Source: Crickella sp963642455
GTDB taxonomy: Bacteria; Bacillota; Clostridia; Peptostreptococcales; Anaerovoracaceae
NCBI GenBank assembly: GCA_963642455.1
Contig: CAVIGM010000011.1
Location: forward strand, 1 to 32,604
DNA length: 32,604 nt
Reading direction: 5' to 3'
In this document: positions 15,077 through 23,317 of the stretch, in pieces
Layout: every line of letters starts with the position of its first letter
How positions within the stretch are numbered: position 1 is the first letter of the stretch
The notes under the pieces: model-generated
Database searches by the model: none
What the model saw: only the letters and a program-made list of their open reading frames with translations
What the model was told of the DNA's origin: nothing
Translations under genes and position numbers: made by a program

Positions 15077-16466
15077 TATTTTCTTCATATTCATGTTCCT
15101 GCCAATTACGGCAGGCGTATATTTTCTGATACCTAAGAAAAGACTCGACCTAAGGAACCTCTGGCTCCTGCTGGTCAGCCTGATTTTCTATAGCTGGGGA
15201 GAGCCCGTATATGTTTTTCTCATGATATACAGCGCACTCTTCAACTGGTTCATGGCGATTCAGATAAATAACGAGAAGATGCGAGGCGGAAGCGGCAAGC
15301 GCAATATGATTTTCACGCTGATAATCAACCTTTTCATCCTCGGCTTCTTCAAATATTGGAGCTTCCTTCTTAATACAATCAACGACATTACGGGGCTCGA
15401 CATCAAATATACCGCACTGGCGCTTCCTATCGGAATTTCGTTCTATACCTTCCAGGGACTGTCGTATATTTTCGATGTATATCGCGGAAATGTTGCGGTT
15501 CAGAGGAATCCTCTTAAGGTGGCGCTCTACCTTGCGCTCTTCCCACAGCTTATTGCGGGACCTATCGTAAATTATAAGGATATCGAGGATCAGCTCGACG
15601 AGAGAAGCTGCAGCTGGGAGAGATTCGGCAAAGGCGCGGAGCGTTTCATGCTCGGTCTTGGCAAGAAGATAATACTTGCGAACAATCTCGGAGCCCTCTT
15701 TGATACCGTCTGTGCTCTGCCGGATTCGAAGATGTCCCTGCTTACGGCTTGGATTGGCATACTTGGCTACACCTTCCAGATATATTTCGATTTCTCGGGA
15801 TATTCGGATATGGCGATAGGCCTCGGCCACATGTTCGGCTTCGAATTCAAGGAGAACTTCAATTATCCATATATTGCAAAAACAATCACGGACTTCTGGA
15901 GGAGATGGCATATCTCGCTCAGCACCTGGTTCCGCGACTATGTATATATTCCGCTCGGCGGCAACCGCTGCAGCAAGGCAAGACATATACTCAATCTTCT
16001 GATTGTATGGTCGCTGACGGGCCTGTGGCATGGAGCGAACTGGAATTTTGTAGCCTGGGGTACGTATTTCGGCATAATTCTCATTCTCGAGAAATACCTA
16101 ATCGGCAAATACATAGAGAAGTGGCCGTCGATATTCCAGCACCTTTACACGATGCTGATAGTAATCATAAGCTGGGTGTTCTTCAGCATTACAGATACAG
16201 GCAAAATGTTCCACTACCTTGCGATGATGTTCGGCGTAGGCGGAGTGGATCTTGTAAATACAACAGCCTTCTATTATCTGAAGAGCAATATAATTCTCCT
16301 GATTGCGGCCGCGGTAATAAGCACACCTGCACCGCTTGCGGAGCTCGAAAGGATTAAGAAGAGCTTCCCGAAGATCGGATTGATTGCTGTGATATGCATT
16401 TTCTTCCTCGCAGTATCATATCTTGTATTCGGCTCGTATAATCCATTCTTGTATTTCAGATTTTAA
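15063..16466 (+). CDS. MBOAT-family O-acyltransferase, AlgI-like (467 aa)
   Basis: A polytopic membrane acyltransferase that brings acetyl groups across the membrane for transfer to an exported polymer, as AlgI (alginate), PatA (peptidoglycan) and DltB do. The start LFSSIFFIFMFLPITAGVYFL is typical. The core motif DFWRRWHISLSTWFRDYVYIPLGG (278-300) contains His283. The second site, SLTGLWHGANWNF (317-329), contains the catalytic-type His323. GEP at 46-48 and QLIAGPIV (162-169) also match. The length is normal. The start has GAGGTG six bases upstream, inside the DUF4358 gene. It acts with the following DHHW protein. Confidence 0.93.
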   Translation: MLFSSIFFIFMFLPITAGVYFLIPKKRLDLRNLWLLLVSLIFYSWGEPVYVFLMIYSALFNWFMAIQINNEKMRGGSGKRNMIFTLIINLFILGFFKYWSFLLNTINDITGLDIKYTALALPIGISFYTFQGLSYIFDVYRGNVAVQRNPLKVALYLALFPQLIAGPIVNYKDIEDQLDERSCSWERFGKGAERFMLGLGKKIILANNLGALFDTVCALPDSKMSLLTAWIGILGYTFQIYFDFSGYSDMAIGLGHMFGFEFKENFNYPYIAKTITDFWRRWHISLSTWFRDYVYIPLGGNRCSKARHILNLLIVWSLTGLWHGANWNFVAWGTYFGIILILEKYLIGKYIEKWPSIFQHLYTMLIVIISWVFFSITDTGKMFHYLAMMFGVGGVDLVNTTAFYYLKSNIILLIAAAVISTPAPLAELERIKKSFPKIGLIAVICIFFLAVSYLVFGSYNPFLYFRF

Positions 16467-16496
16467 TAGGAATTTATCATAAGCAGAAGAAAGAAA

Positions 16497-17891
16497 ATGA
16501 AAGAAAAAGAAGCTAATAACAAAGCGAAAACAAATACAAATACAAAGGCTGATGCCGAGGCGAAGTCAAAGCCAAGGACAAATGCGAAGTCGAAGCCAAA
16601 GGCCGACGCCGAGGCGAAGTCAAAGCCAAGGACAAATGCGAAGTCGAAGCCAAAGACCGATGCCGAGGCGAAGTCTAAGCCAAGGACAAATGCCAAGTCG
16701 AAGCCAAAGACCGATACAGAGGCAAAGTCAAAGCCAAAGACCGCAGCCGAAGCGAATTCGAAGGCCAACTACAGCATTGTCATGGGCATTTGCTTTGCGG
16801 CAATTCTTGCCTTTTTCTTCATCGCGAACGTCCTTGTTCCCGACAAAGATTTTTCTGAGCAAGAGAACCGCTCTTTGCAGACCTTCCCCGATTTTTCAAT
16901 CGGAGAATATACGAGCGGACGCTTCGAAAGCAAGCTCGAGAACTACGCGAACGACCAGTTCATCGCAAGAAATGCTTTTATAAAGCTCAAGACGGCAAGC
17001 TCGGTTAGCGCAGGTTCGGTATATTCAAATGGAGTATGGAAAGGCAAAGGCGGCTACCTGATAGAAGACGCCGTGGACCCATCGAAGGAATTGATCGAGA
17101 AAGACATCGCTGCAATTTCCGCATTCAAGGCTAAGCACGCTAATATCCCTATGAGAATGCTGCTTGCACCTACCGCCGTGAACGTGTACGCCGACAAGCT
17201 GCCGATATTTGCGCAGCCTGCCGACCAGAACAAATACATGGATGAACTTTTTGCAGGCATAAGCGAAGCGGGAGTGCAGGTCGTTGATGTAAGAGAGACC
17301 TTCGAGGCGGAGAAAGACAAGACTCAGCTGTATTACAGAACGGACCACCACTGGACAAGCGAGGGCGCTGGCATTGCCTTCAATAAACTCGCCGCAGATA
17401 TAGGCCTTGGGCAGAAATCGTATAAGCTCTACGAGGTTAAGGATGATTTCATAGGTTCGCTTGCGTCAAAGAGCGGCTTCGTGGGTGGCAAGGCGGATGT
17501 CATGAAACTGACGATGCCTGAGAACGGCCTCAAATCCGCAATCTATTACTACGATACGCAGGAGAAGACGACTGCCTTTTACAAGCTGAAGAATTTGAAC
17601 AAAAAAGATGCCTATACTGTATTCGGCGGAAACAATCATCCGCTGTATACAATAAAGACACCAACATCTGAGAATAGAAGATTGCTGCTGATAAAGGATT
17701 CCTATGCAAACAGCATGATTCCATACCTTGCGCAGCATTATAGAGAAATCGTGGTTGTTGACCCAAGATACTATTACGACGACCTTGAGGATTTGATTCT
17801 GTCGGAGCAGGTGAACGAGGTTCTGTTCCTTTATAACGCAAATACCTTCTTCGGTGATGAATCGCTCGCTCTCATGCTAAGCGAGGCTTAA
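16497..17891 (+). CDS. DHHW-family (AlgJ/AlgX-like) O-acetyltransferase partner with Lys-rich repeat tail (464 aa)
   Basis: The domain after the membrane segment (about 93-114) is the SGNH-like fold used by AlgJ and AlgX to transfer acetyl groups outside the membrane. Asp283-His284-His285-Trp286 (RTDHHWTSEGA) gives the catalytic Asp and His, and Ser402 in LLLIKDSYANS is the likely nucleophile. Residues 18-90 are very unusual: three 18-residue units rich in Lys, Ala and Ser (unit ADAEAKSKPRTNAKSKPK) and two partial ones. By topology this strongly basic region is cytoplasmic. The gene starts 30 bases after the MBOAT gene. Its last four bases overlap the end of convergent yerC. Confidence 0.9.
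   Translation: MKEKEANNKAKTNTNTKADAEAKSKPRTNAKSKPKADAEAKSKPRTNAKSKPKTDAEAKSKPRTNAKSKPKTDTEAKSKPKTAAEANSKANYSIVMGICFAAILAFFFIANVLVPDKDFSEQENRSLQTFPDFSIGEYTSGRFESKLENYANDQFIARNAFIKLKTASSVSAGSVYSNGVWKGKGGYLIEDAVDPSKELIEKDIAAISAFKAKHANIPMRMLLAPTAVNVYADKLPIFAQPADQNKYMDELFAGISEAGVQVVDVRETFEAEKDKTQLYYRTDHHWTSEGAGIAFNKLAADIGLGQKSYKLYEVKDDFIGSLASKSGFVGGKADVMKLTMPENGLKSAIYYYDTQEKTTAFYKLKNLNKKDAYTVFGGNNHPLYTIKTPTSENRRLLLIKDSYANSMIPYLAQHYREIVVVDPRYYYDDLEDLILSEQVNEVLFLYNANTFFGDESLALMLSEA
16548..16766 (+). repeat. 54-base tandem repeat in the DHHW gene
   Basis: Three nearly identical 54-base units (16548-16601, 16602-16655, 16656-16709) are followed by two partial, more diverged units. Units 1 and 2 encode the same 18 residues and unit 3 differs in the first one. 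All changes keep the frame. High identity suggests recent expansion and likely copy-number variation between strains. Confidence 0.9.
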
Positions 17892-18184
17892 GCTTCCTGG
17901 GATTTGAGCTTGTCGAGCACGGACTTGTAGCCGCCCGGGCCGAATTGCAGACATTTGTTAACTCTGCTGATTGTCGCCGAGCTACAACCTGTGCGCTGGC
18001 TGATTTCGTTGAAGACCATGCCCTCGCTCAGAAGCTTGGCAACCTGAAGCCTTGAGGATATGTCGAGAAGCTCCTTGATTGTGCATATATCATCGAAGAA
18101 AGCGGCACATTCCTCCTCGGTTTCGAGCGAAATGACGGCTTGATATAATTCCTTTATATTTGACTTATCTGTATCTGTAAGCAT
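17888..18184 (-). CDS. yerC: YerC/YecD family TrpR-related regulator (98 aa)
   Basis: A small all-helical DNA-binding protein related to TrpR. The helix-turn-helix is at about residues 49-75 (KLLSEGMVFNEISQRTGCSSATISRVNKCL). The N-terminal part (ELYQAVISLETEEECAAFFDDICTIKELLDISSRLQVA) matches the YerC dimer helices. The C-terminal GPGGYKSVL is also typical. The ligand and targets are not known for most members. An AAAGGAG ribosome binding site lies upstream. The intergenic region ahead of it holds several GCTAAG-type repeats that could be its own sites. Confidence 0.92.
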   Translation of the reverse strand: MLTDTDKSNIKELYQAVISLETEEECAAFFDDICTIKELLDISSRLQVAKLLSEGMVFNEISQRTGCSSATISRVNKCLQFGPGGYKSVLDKLKSQEA

Positions 18185-18246
18185 TTCGAACTCCTTTCGA
18201 ATTTCTGATACTGATTAGCTGATAACTAAGTTTTGGCTGACAAGCC

Positions 18247-18310
18247 GCTAAGCTATCATGGCTAAGTTGCTAATAGCTAAGCGAAATGCGATGCTATTTA
18301 GCACGCTAAT
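18247..18310. repeat. cluster of GCTAAG/GCTAAT repeats between yerC and the DUF1461 gene
   Basis: GCTAAG occurs at 18247, 18261 and 18276, GCTAAT at 18269 and 18305, and the inverted pair GCTATTTAGC at 18293-18302. The copies are 7-15 bases apart, in the promoter zone between two divergent genes. They may be binding sites for YerC or another regulator, or simple sequence drift. Confidence 0.5.
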
Positions 18311-18338
18311 ATTATAGCATAATAAAGTGCGATATTAA

Positions 18339-19040
18339 ATGAGCAAACGAAACAAAGAAAGATACGCAGACAATAATAGAAAAGAGAACAAGCACGGGCT
18401 CCTTGCGGCGGTGCTTGGGATAATGGCGTCAATCTGCATTTGCTTTGTAATTCTTGTTTCGGTAGCCGAGCTGCTGCTCTATCCGCTTGGAAGAATGTGG
18501 TTCAGCAGGGAGTTCGACAAATACAGCGTTCTTGAGAATTTGAGAATGGAAATGTCAATAGACGAGGCCCTCGATGTGGCTGAGGATATGATGGCTTATC
18601 TTCACGGGAGAAAATCCGCGCCGGGCGATTTTTTCTCCGAGCGCGAGGTGAAGCATCTTTCGGACTGCAGGGAGATTGCAGATGATTTGTTCCGCTTTCG
18701 CAAGTTGGCGCTTCTTGCGATTGTTGTGCTTTATGTTCTAATAAAAGCGCTTCGCCGTCGTGCGGCGAAGCGGACTATCGCAAATACTTATGCGCTGACA
18801 TCGATACTTTCCTTTGCGGGGATTGGCTATCTGTGGTACAGAGCCGATTCGAACTTCCAAGACCTATTCGAGAAATTCCACCTGCTCTTTTTCGATAATG
18901 ATTTATATATCTTAGATCCTGCCGAAGACAATTTGATTAACCTGCTTCCGCAGGGCTTCTTCTCGGATACGGCCATGGCAATTGCCTTGCTATATATAGC
19001 GGCAAGCGTAATTCTTCTATGTCTTGTAAGAAAGCACTAA
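18339..19040 (+). CDS. DUF1461 (TIGR01906) family membrane protein (233 aa)
   Basis: An integral membrane protein with a first helix at about 20-48, more helices at about 125-142 and 150-168, and a last helix near the C terminus. Family landmarks are DFFSEREVKHLSDCREI (about 97-113) and FEKFHLLFFDNDLYILDPAEDNLINLLPQGFFSD (176-209). The function is unknown. There is no clear ribosome binding site before the ATG; a CATAAT box lies about 15 bases upstream, so the leader is probably very short. Its stop overlaps the end of convergent nadE by four bases. Confidence 0.85.
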   Translation: MSKRNKERYADNNRKENKHGLLAAVLGIMASICICFVILVSVAELLLYPLGRMWFSREFDKYSVLENLRMEMSIDEALDVAEDMMAYLHGRKSAPGDFFSEREVKHLSDCREIADDLFRFRKLALLAIVVLYVLIKALRRRAAKRTIANTYALTSILSFAGIGYLWYRADSNFQDLFEKFHLLFFDNDLYILDPAEDNLINLLPQGFFSDTAMAIALLYIAASVILLCLVRKH

Positions 19041-19774
19041 GCCTTATATTCGAAGCAATCCATATATCTTAGCTTGAATAAATTCTTCTCGTGAAGCATA
19101 TCTATGCGTGCCTTCGTAGCGGGATCGTCGATTTCGCCCGTTCTGATATAGCGGTCGAGTACCTCGTAGGTGAAGCCGAGCTTTTCCTCATCGGACATAC
19201 CGCTAAGCCCATCTGTAGGAACTTTCTCAATTAGAGCGGCAGGAACGCCAAGTTCTCTTCCGATTGCGCGAATTTCGGCAGTCGTGAAACACGACATAGG
19301 GCTCATATCGCCAACCGAATCTCCGTATCTTGTCGAATATCCGACCCAATCCTCAGACATATTGCAGGTGTTGATAACTCTTCCGTTGCGGGACTGACCA
19401 ACCGCATATAGCGTTGACATTCTGAGCCTTGGCGCAAGATTGATAATCGAATCCTTGCTAAGTTCAATTCCGGCAGCCTCAATCTGGCTGGTAAGACCGG
19501 AGAAAGCATCCGCAATATTTACTACATAATGCTCGATTCCAAGGTGGTCGATGAGAAGCATCGCCATATCGAAATCATTCTGTTCCCCGTTAGGCATAAG
19601 AACTCCGATTACCCTGTCCTTGCCAAGAGCCTCGGTGCAAAGTGCGGCCGCAATCGAGCTATCCTTTCCACCAGAAATTCCGATTATAGCATTACAACCT
19701 GGGCCGTTTTTCTCAAACCATGCTCTTATCCATTCAACAGTTGCCTTGGTTGCGCGAGCAGCATCAAAATCCAT
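19037..19774 (-). CDS. nadE: NH3-dependent NAD+ synthetase (245 aa)
   Basis: NadE makes NAD+ from nicotinic acid adenine dinucleotide, ammonia and ATP. The ATP pyrophosphatase loop IGISGGKDSS is at residues 31-40. Other family blocks are GVLMPNGEQND, NLAPRLRMSTLYAVGQSRNGRVINTCNMSEDWVGYSTRYGDSVGDMSP and KVPTDGLSGMSDEEKLGFTYEVLD. No glutaminase domain is present, so free ammonia (or a separate amidase) is the nitrogen source. The start has an AAAGGAGG ribosome binding site. TATAAT on the minus strand (19812-19807) is the likely -10 box, next to an 11-base inverted repeat. Confidence 0.95.
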   Translation of the reverse strand: MDFDAARATKATVEWIRAWFEKNGPGCNAIIGISGGKDSSIAAALCTEALGKDRVIGVLMPNGEQNDFDMAMLLIDHLGIEHYVVNIADAFSGLTSQIEAAGIELSKDSIINLAPRLRMSTLYAVGQSRNGRVINTCNMSEDWVGYSTRYGDSVGDMSPMSCFTTAEIRAIGRELGVPAALIEKVPTDGLSGMSDEEKLGFTYEVLDRYIRTGEIDDPATKARIDMLHEKNLFKLRYMDCFEYKA

Positions 19775-19806
19775 TCAAATTCCTCCTTTATATCTCGGTT
19801 TAATAT

Positions 19807-19874
19807 ATTATACCGAACGTTAGTAACAGAAAAATTGTAACACAGACAACAATTTTTCTTCAATATGATATACT
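19807..19874. promoter_or_regulatory. divergent nadE/yhaM promoters with an 11-base inverted repeat
   Basis: agaaaaattgt (19828-19838) and acaatttttct (19849-19859) are perfect inverted repeats around a 10-base loop. They lie between the nadE -10 (TATAAT, minus, 19812-19807) and the yhaM extended -10 (TGA then TATACT, 19866-19874), over both -35 regions. This is a good place for a shared operator, though A/T richness makes chance symmetry easier. Confidence 0.5.
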
Positions 19875-19920
19875 AATACGTACATGAATGTGCAATACGT
19901 TTCGTGAAGAAGGGAGAAAT

Positions 19921-20877
19921 ATGAGATATAGAATTAGAGACTTCAAGGAAGGCGATAGATTCTCGGAATGCTTCGTGGTTAAATCCGCAGATATAAGACC
20001 GGGAAAGACAGGAAAGCACTACCTTAGCATTGAGCTTTCGGACGCAAGCGGTCAGATAAATGGCAAGAAGTGGGATCTCTTTGAGAAAGAGAGGCTTTTC
20101 CTCGAGAGCCTAAAGCCGGGCGATCTTGTAAAAGCCGAGGGCAAGATTACAGAATTCAACGGATCTCTGCAGCTGAATATCGAGAAGCTCTTGGCCGTTG
20201 CACCTGGCGAAGATCTCGACAGAGCCGAGCTGTATAAGGCGGCACCTGAGGATTCGAAATCTATGTATAATTATATAGTCGAGAAGCTTGCTGCCATTGA
20301 AGACGAGGAGCTTCGCAAGCTAAGCCTTTCCTTCTACGAAGAGAACAAGGAACGGCTCATGTATTATCCTGCGGCGATGCGAAATCACCATGCGGAATAC
20401 GGCGGACTTCTTTATCATGTCAAGAGAATGATGATGGCAGGTGAGAGGCTTTGCGAGGTATATACCAATCTCAACAAAGACCTCCTGCTTGCGGGCGTTG
20501 CCCTCCACGACATCGAGAAGCTCAACGAAATAATTTCCGATGAGAATGGTGTGTCGCCGGGATATACCGCAGAAGGGCAATTGCTCGGACACCTTGTCAT
20601 GGGCGCGATAGTAATTGCCGACAGATGCAAGGAGCTTGGTATTAGTGAGGAAAAAGCGATGATGCTTGAGCATATGTCGCTGTCTCATCATTATGAGCCG
20701 GATTTTGGCAGCCCTAAGAGGCCGATGTTCCCTGAGGCGGAGATGCTCCATTACCTTGATATAATGGACGCGAAGATGTACGACTTCAAGGACTACCTCG
20801 ATGGCGTCGAAGAAGGAGAATTCACGGACAGAATTTTTACACTCGACAGCCGCAGGCTCTACAAGAGGACCTTCTAA
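19921..20877 (+). CDS. yhaM: 3'-5' exoribonuclease YhaM family, OB-fold plus HD domain (318 aa)
   Basis: YhaM-type enzymes trim RNA (and DNA) from the 3' end, with Mn-dependent HD chemistry. The N-terminal OB fold (about 15-92, with KTGKHYLSIELSDASGQINGKKWD) binds the nucleic acid. The HD domain contains HHAEYGGLLYHVKRM (156-170), LLAGVALHDIEKL (189-201, His196-Asp197) and MLEHMSLSHHYEPDFGSPKRP. The length is close to the Bacillus protein. The start at 19921 has GGGAG five bases upstream; an ATG at 19888 lacks one. recD2 follows after 48 bases, probably in the same operon. Confidence 0.92.
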   Translation: MRYRIRDFKEGDRFSECFVVKSADIRPGKTGKHYLSIELSDASGQINGKKWDLFEKERLFLESLKPGDLVKAEGKITEFNGSLQLNIEKLLAVAPGEDLDRAELYKAAPEDSKSMYNYIVEKLAAIEDEELRKLSLSFYEENKERLMYYPAAMRNHHAEYGGLLYHVKRMMMAGERLCEVYTNLNKDLLLAGVALHDIEKLNEIISDENGVSPGYTAEGQLLGHLVMGAIVIADRCKELGISEEKAMMLEHMSLSHHYEPDFGSPKRPMFPEAEMLHYLDIMDAKMYDFKDYLDGVEEGEFTDRIFTLDSRRLYKRTF

Positions 20878-20894
20878 GAAACACAAATAGAAAT

Positions 20895-20917
20895 ACATAC
20901 ACATATACAATTACATA
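20895..20917 (+). repeat. AC-rich leader element, copy 2 (upstream of recD2)
   Basis: It shares acatacacatataca and attacata with 10225-10248 upstream of copA. Here it fills most of the yhaM-recD2 intergenic gap, directly before the aaagg ribosome binding site. Confidence 0.55.
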
Positions 20918-20925
20918 AAAGGTAA

Positions 20926-23145
20926 ATGCAGGTAGAAGGAACAATAAGCAGAATTATCTTTAATAATGAATCTAACGGCTATACCGTTGCCATCTTCGTG
21001 ACCGAGGACCACGCGATAAGGATAACCGGCCACCTCAACGAGACGAAGATAGGAGCAAGATATCGTCTTGAGGGCAATTTTGTTATGCATAGGAAATACG
21101 GAGAGCAGTTTGCCTTCACATATTGCGAGGAAGCCCTGCCGAAGGGAGAGCAGGCCATCAAAGATTTCCTTGCGAGCGGAGCGATTAGAGGCATAGGCCC
21201 TAAGCTTGCCGAGCTAATAGTGGAACAATTCGGAGAGGATTCCCTCACTGTTATTGAGGAGCAGCCCGAGAAGCTTCTTTCGATCCGAGGGATAGGAAAG
21301 AAAAGTCTCGAGACAATCACAGAGTCCTTCGCCGAATCTCGTGCTTTTGCAAGAGCCTCGCTTGAGCTACAGAACTTAGGACTTACCATGGCCGATACCG
21401 TAAGGCTTTATAAGGCATACGGAAGCGAGTCTGTAACGATGGTTAAGGATAATCCATATTTCCTTTCCGAATATGTACGCGGCTTCGATTTCCGTAGAGC
21501 CGATGAGATTGCAAGAAAAATCGGATTCGATGAGGATGATGAGATAAGGCTGAGAAGCGCGGTCAAATACGTATTGTCGAATTGGGCATTTAGCGGCAGC
21601 ACGCTTATGCCCGAGGAAATATTGATTGACAATATGATAAAGCTTGCTGATACAACAACGGAAAGGGCCAAAGACATCATTCAGAAGATGGCGCTCAGAA
21701 GAGAGATAGTAACAGACACTATCGATGGTCTGAGGGCAATCTATCTATATGATTATTATCAACAGGAGCAGTGGATTGCATACAATCTCAAAAGGCTTAA
21801 GACAGAGGAGAACCTGCCAATTCCCGCAAGGCTCGACAACCTCATAGCAGAAGCGGAGGCCAAGCTGTCCGAGGAGACGGGCGGCGAAATTAGCCTAAGC
21901 GAGAACCAGAGAAATGCTGTTAAGACGGCGCTCATCGAGAATGTATCGATTATTACCGGAGGCCCCGGCACAGGCAAGACGACTATCATCAACGTTATCG
22001 TCAAGATTCTTGAGAGGCTTGAAATACCTACCGCCCTTGCAGCGCCAACGGGAAGAGCCGCCAAGAGAATGGAGGAGGCAAGCGGCAAGCCCGCAAGGAC
22101 TATCCACAGGCTGCTCGAATGCACTTACTTGGAATCTACTGAGGAGCTGAGCTTCGGGCGTGGAAAGGACGAGCCTCTTGACGAGAAGGCCATTATCATC
22201 GACGAGGCATCCATGATAGATACATACCTGATGGATAAGCTGCTTCAGGCAATTCAAAGCGGAGCTAAGCTGATTCTTACAGGCGATGCGGACCAGCTTC
22301 CGTCGGTAGGAGCCGGAAATGTTCTTAGGGATATTATCAAAAGCGACTATGTCAAAACCATCAGGCTCAAGGAGGTCTTCCGTCAGGCGAGCGACTCTCT
22401 CATCGTCACCAACGCGCATCTGATTAACGAGGGGGAATACCCTATAAGTCGCGAAGGGGAGCAGGACTTTTATATTATGTCCGTGAATGGCGAGGAAGAA
22501 ATTGCCCAGACGATAAAGGGCCTAATAGAGAAAAGGCTGCCGGACTATTTCGATTTCATAGAACAGCCAAGCGACATTCAGGTGCTGACGCCGACCAAGA
22601 AAGGTCAGCTCGGCACGCAGGCGCTTAACACTTTGCTTCAGGATGTAATAAATCCCGCGGATTCATCCAAAGAGGAGCTCAAGCTCGGAAGTAAGGTCTT
22701 CCGCGTGGGCGACAAGGTGATGCAGTTTCGAAACGACTATTGTGCGGAGTGGAAGAATGCGAATACCTTCGAGGACGGCAAAGGAATTTTCAATGGCGAT
22801 ATAGGAATAATCGAGAGCATCGACAAAGATACCAAGTCGATGATTGTGCATTCAGATGACAGGCTTATTAAATACGAGGGCGAGATGCTCGAGGATCTTG
22901 AGCTTGCTTACGCAATTACCGTTCATAAGAGCCAAGGAAATGAATTTCCAGTAGTGATAATTCCGATATGGAATTTCCCATATATGCTTATGACTCGCAA
23001 TCTGCTATATACTGCGATAACCCGAGGGAAGAGCCTTGTGGTTCTTGTCGGGAGCAAGATCAAATTGCAGCAAATGATTGACAATAATCGTATCGACGAA
23101 AGATATACAGGCCTTAGACATACTCTTGAGAATATGGGCATTTAG
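20926..23145 (+). CDS. recD2: ATP-dependent DNA helicase RecD2 (739 aa)
   Basis: RecD2 is the 5'-3' helicase of bacteria, involved in repair and fork maintenance without RecBC. The N-terminal region has an OB-like fold (1-70) and helix-hairpin-helix motifs (RGIGPKLAELIVEQFG, 88-103, and SIRGIGKKSLETI, 119-131). The SF1B motor has Walker A GGPGTGKTT (345-353), PTGRAAKRM (374-382), Walker B DEAS (426-429), LTGDADQLPSVGAGNVL and the C-terminal YAITVHKSQGNEFPVVIIP and LLYTAITRGKS blocks. The length is normal. The ATG is preceded by aaagg at short spacing. The gene lies downstream of yhaM. Confidence 0.95.
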   Translation: MQVEGTISRIIFNNESNGYTVAIFVTEDHAIRITGHLNETKIGARYRLEGNFVMHRKYGEQFAFTYCEEALPKGEQAIKDFLASGAIRGIGPKLAELIVEQFGEDSLTVIEEQPEKLLSIRGIGKKSLETITESFAESRAFARASLELQNLGLTMADTVRLYKAYGSESVTMVKDNPYFLSEYVRGFDFRRADEIARKIGFDEDDEIRLRSAVKYVLSNWAFSGSTLMPEEILIDNMIKLADTTTERAKDIIQKMALRREIVTDTIDGLRAIYLYDYYQQEQWIAYNLKRLKTEENLPIPARLDNLIAEAEAKLSEETGGEISLSENQRNAVKTALIENVSIITGGPGTGKTTIINVIVKILERLEIPTALAAPTGRAAKRMEEASGKPARTIHRLLECTYLESTEELSFGRGKDEPLDEKAIIIDEASMIDTYLMDKLLQAIQSGAKLILTGDADQLPSVGAGNVLRDIIKSDYVKTIRLKEVFRQASDSLIVTNAHLINEGEYPISREGEQDFYIMSVNGEEEIAQTIKGLIEKRLPDYFDFIEQPSDIQVLTPTKKGQLGTQALNTLLQDVINPADSSKEELKLGSKVFRVGDKVMQFRNDYCAEWKNANTFEDGKGIFNGDIGIIESIDKDTKSMIVHSDDRLIKYEGEMLEDLELAYAITVHKSQGNEFPVVIIPIWNFPYMLMTRNLLYTAITRGKSLVVLVGSKIKLQQMIDNNRIDERYTGLRHTLENMGI

Positions 23146-23167
23146 CTCGAAGCTGTTCATATAAGAC

Positions 23168-23229
23168 TCAAGAAATTGTCAAGGAATGTCCCGGGAGTTG
23201 AAAGGGGATTCGCATTGAAAATTTCTTGA
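23168..23229. other. 10-base perfect inverted repeat between recD2 and the lipoprotein gene
   Basis: tcaagaaatt (23168-23177) and aatttcttga (23220-23229) are exact inverted copies 42 bases apart, with an inner aatg/catt pair. The element lies just upstream of the lipoprotein promoter. There is no U tract, so it is not a normal terminator. It could be an operator or a structured 3' end of the recD2 mRNA. Confidence 0.4.
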
Positions 23230-23248
23230 TTGCGGGCCTGTTAAATAA

Positions 23249-23277
23249 TTGACAGTGGCATTTCGGTGTGATATATA
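23249..23277 (+). promoter_or_regulatory. sigma-A-type promoter of the lipoprotein gene
   Basis: TTGACA (23249-23254), a 17-base spacer and TATATA (23272-23277) make the best -35/-10 match in the window. The leader is about 34 bases and has aaaggag before the ATG. This suggests a strongly expressed gene. Confidence 0.8.
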
Positions 23278-23317
23278 TGAATTATCGTTATTTACGAAGA
23301 AATAAAGGAGATGAAAT

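Noticed and set aside
15150..16031. Open frame (293 codons) on the minus strand opposite the MBOAT gene
   Set aside because: No domain features, and it lies wholly inside a clear MBOAT gene.
16548..16766. CRISPR-like repeats
   Set aside because: The repeats are contiguous, in frame, inside a gene and have no spacers.
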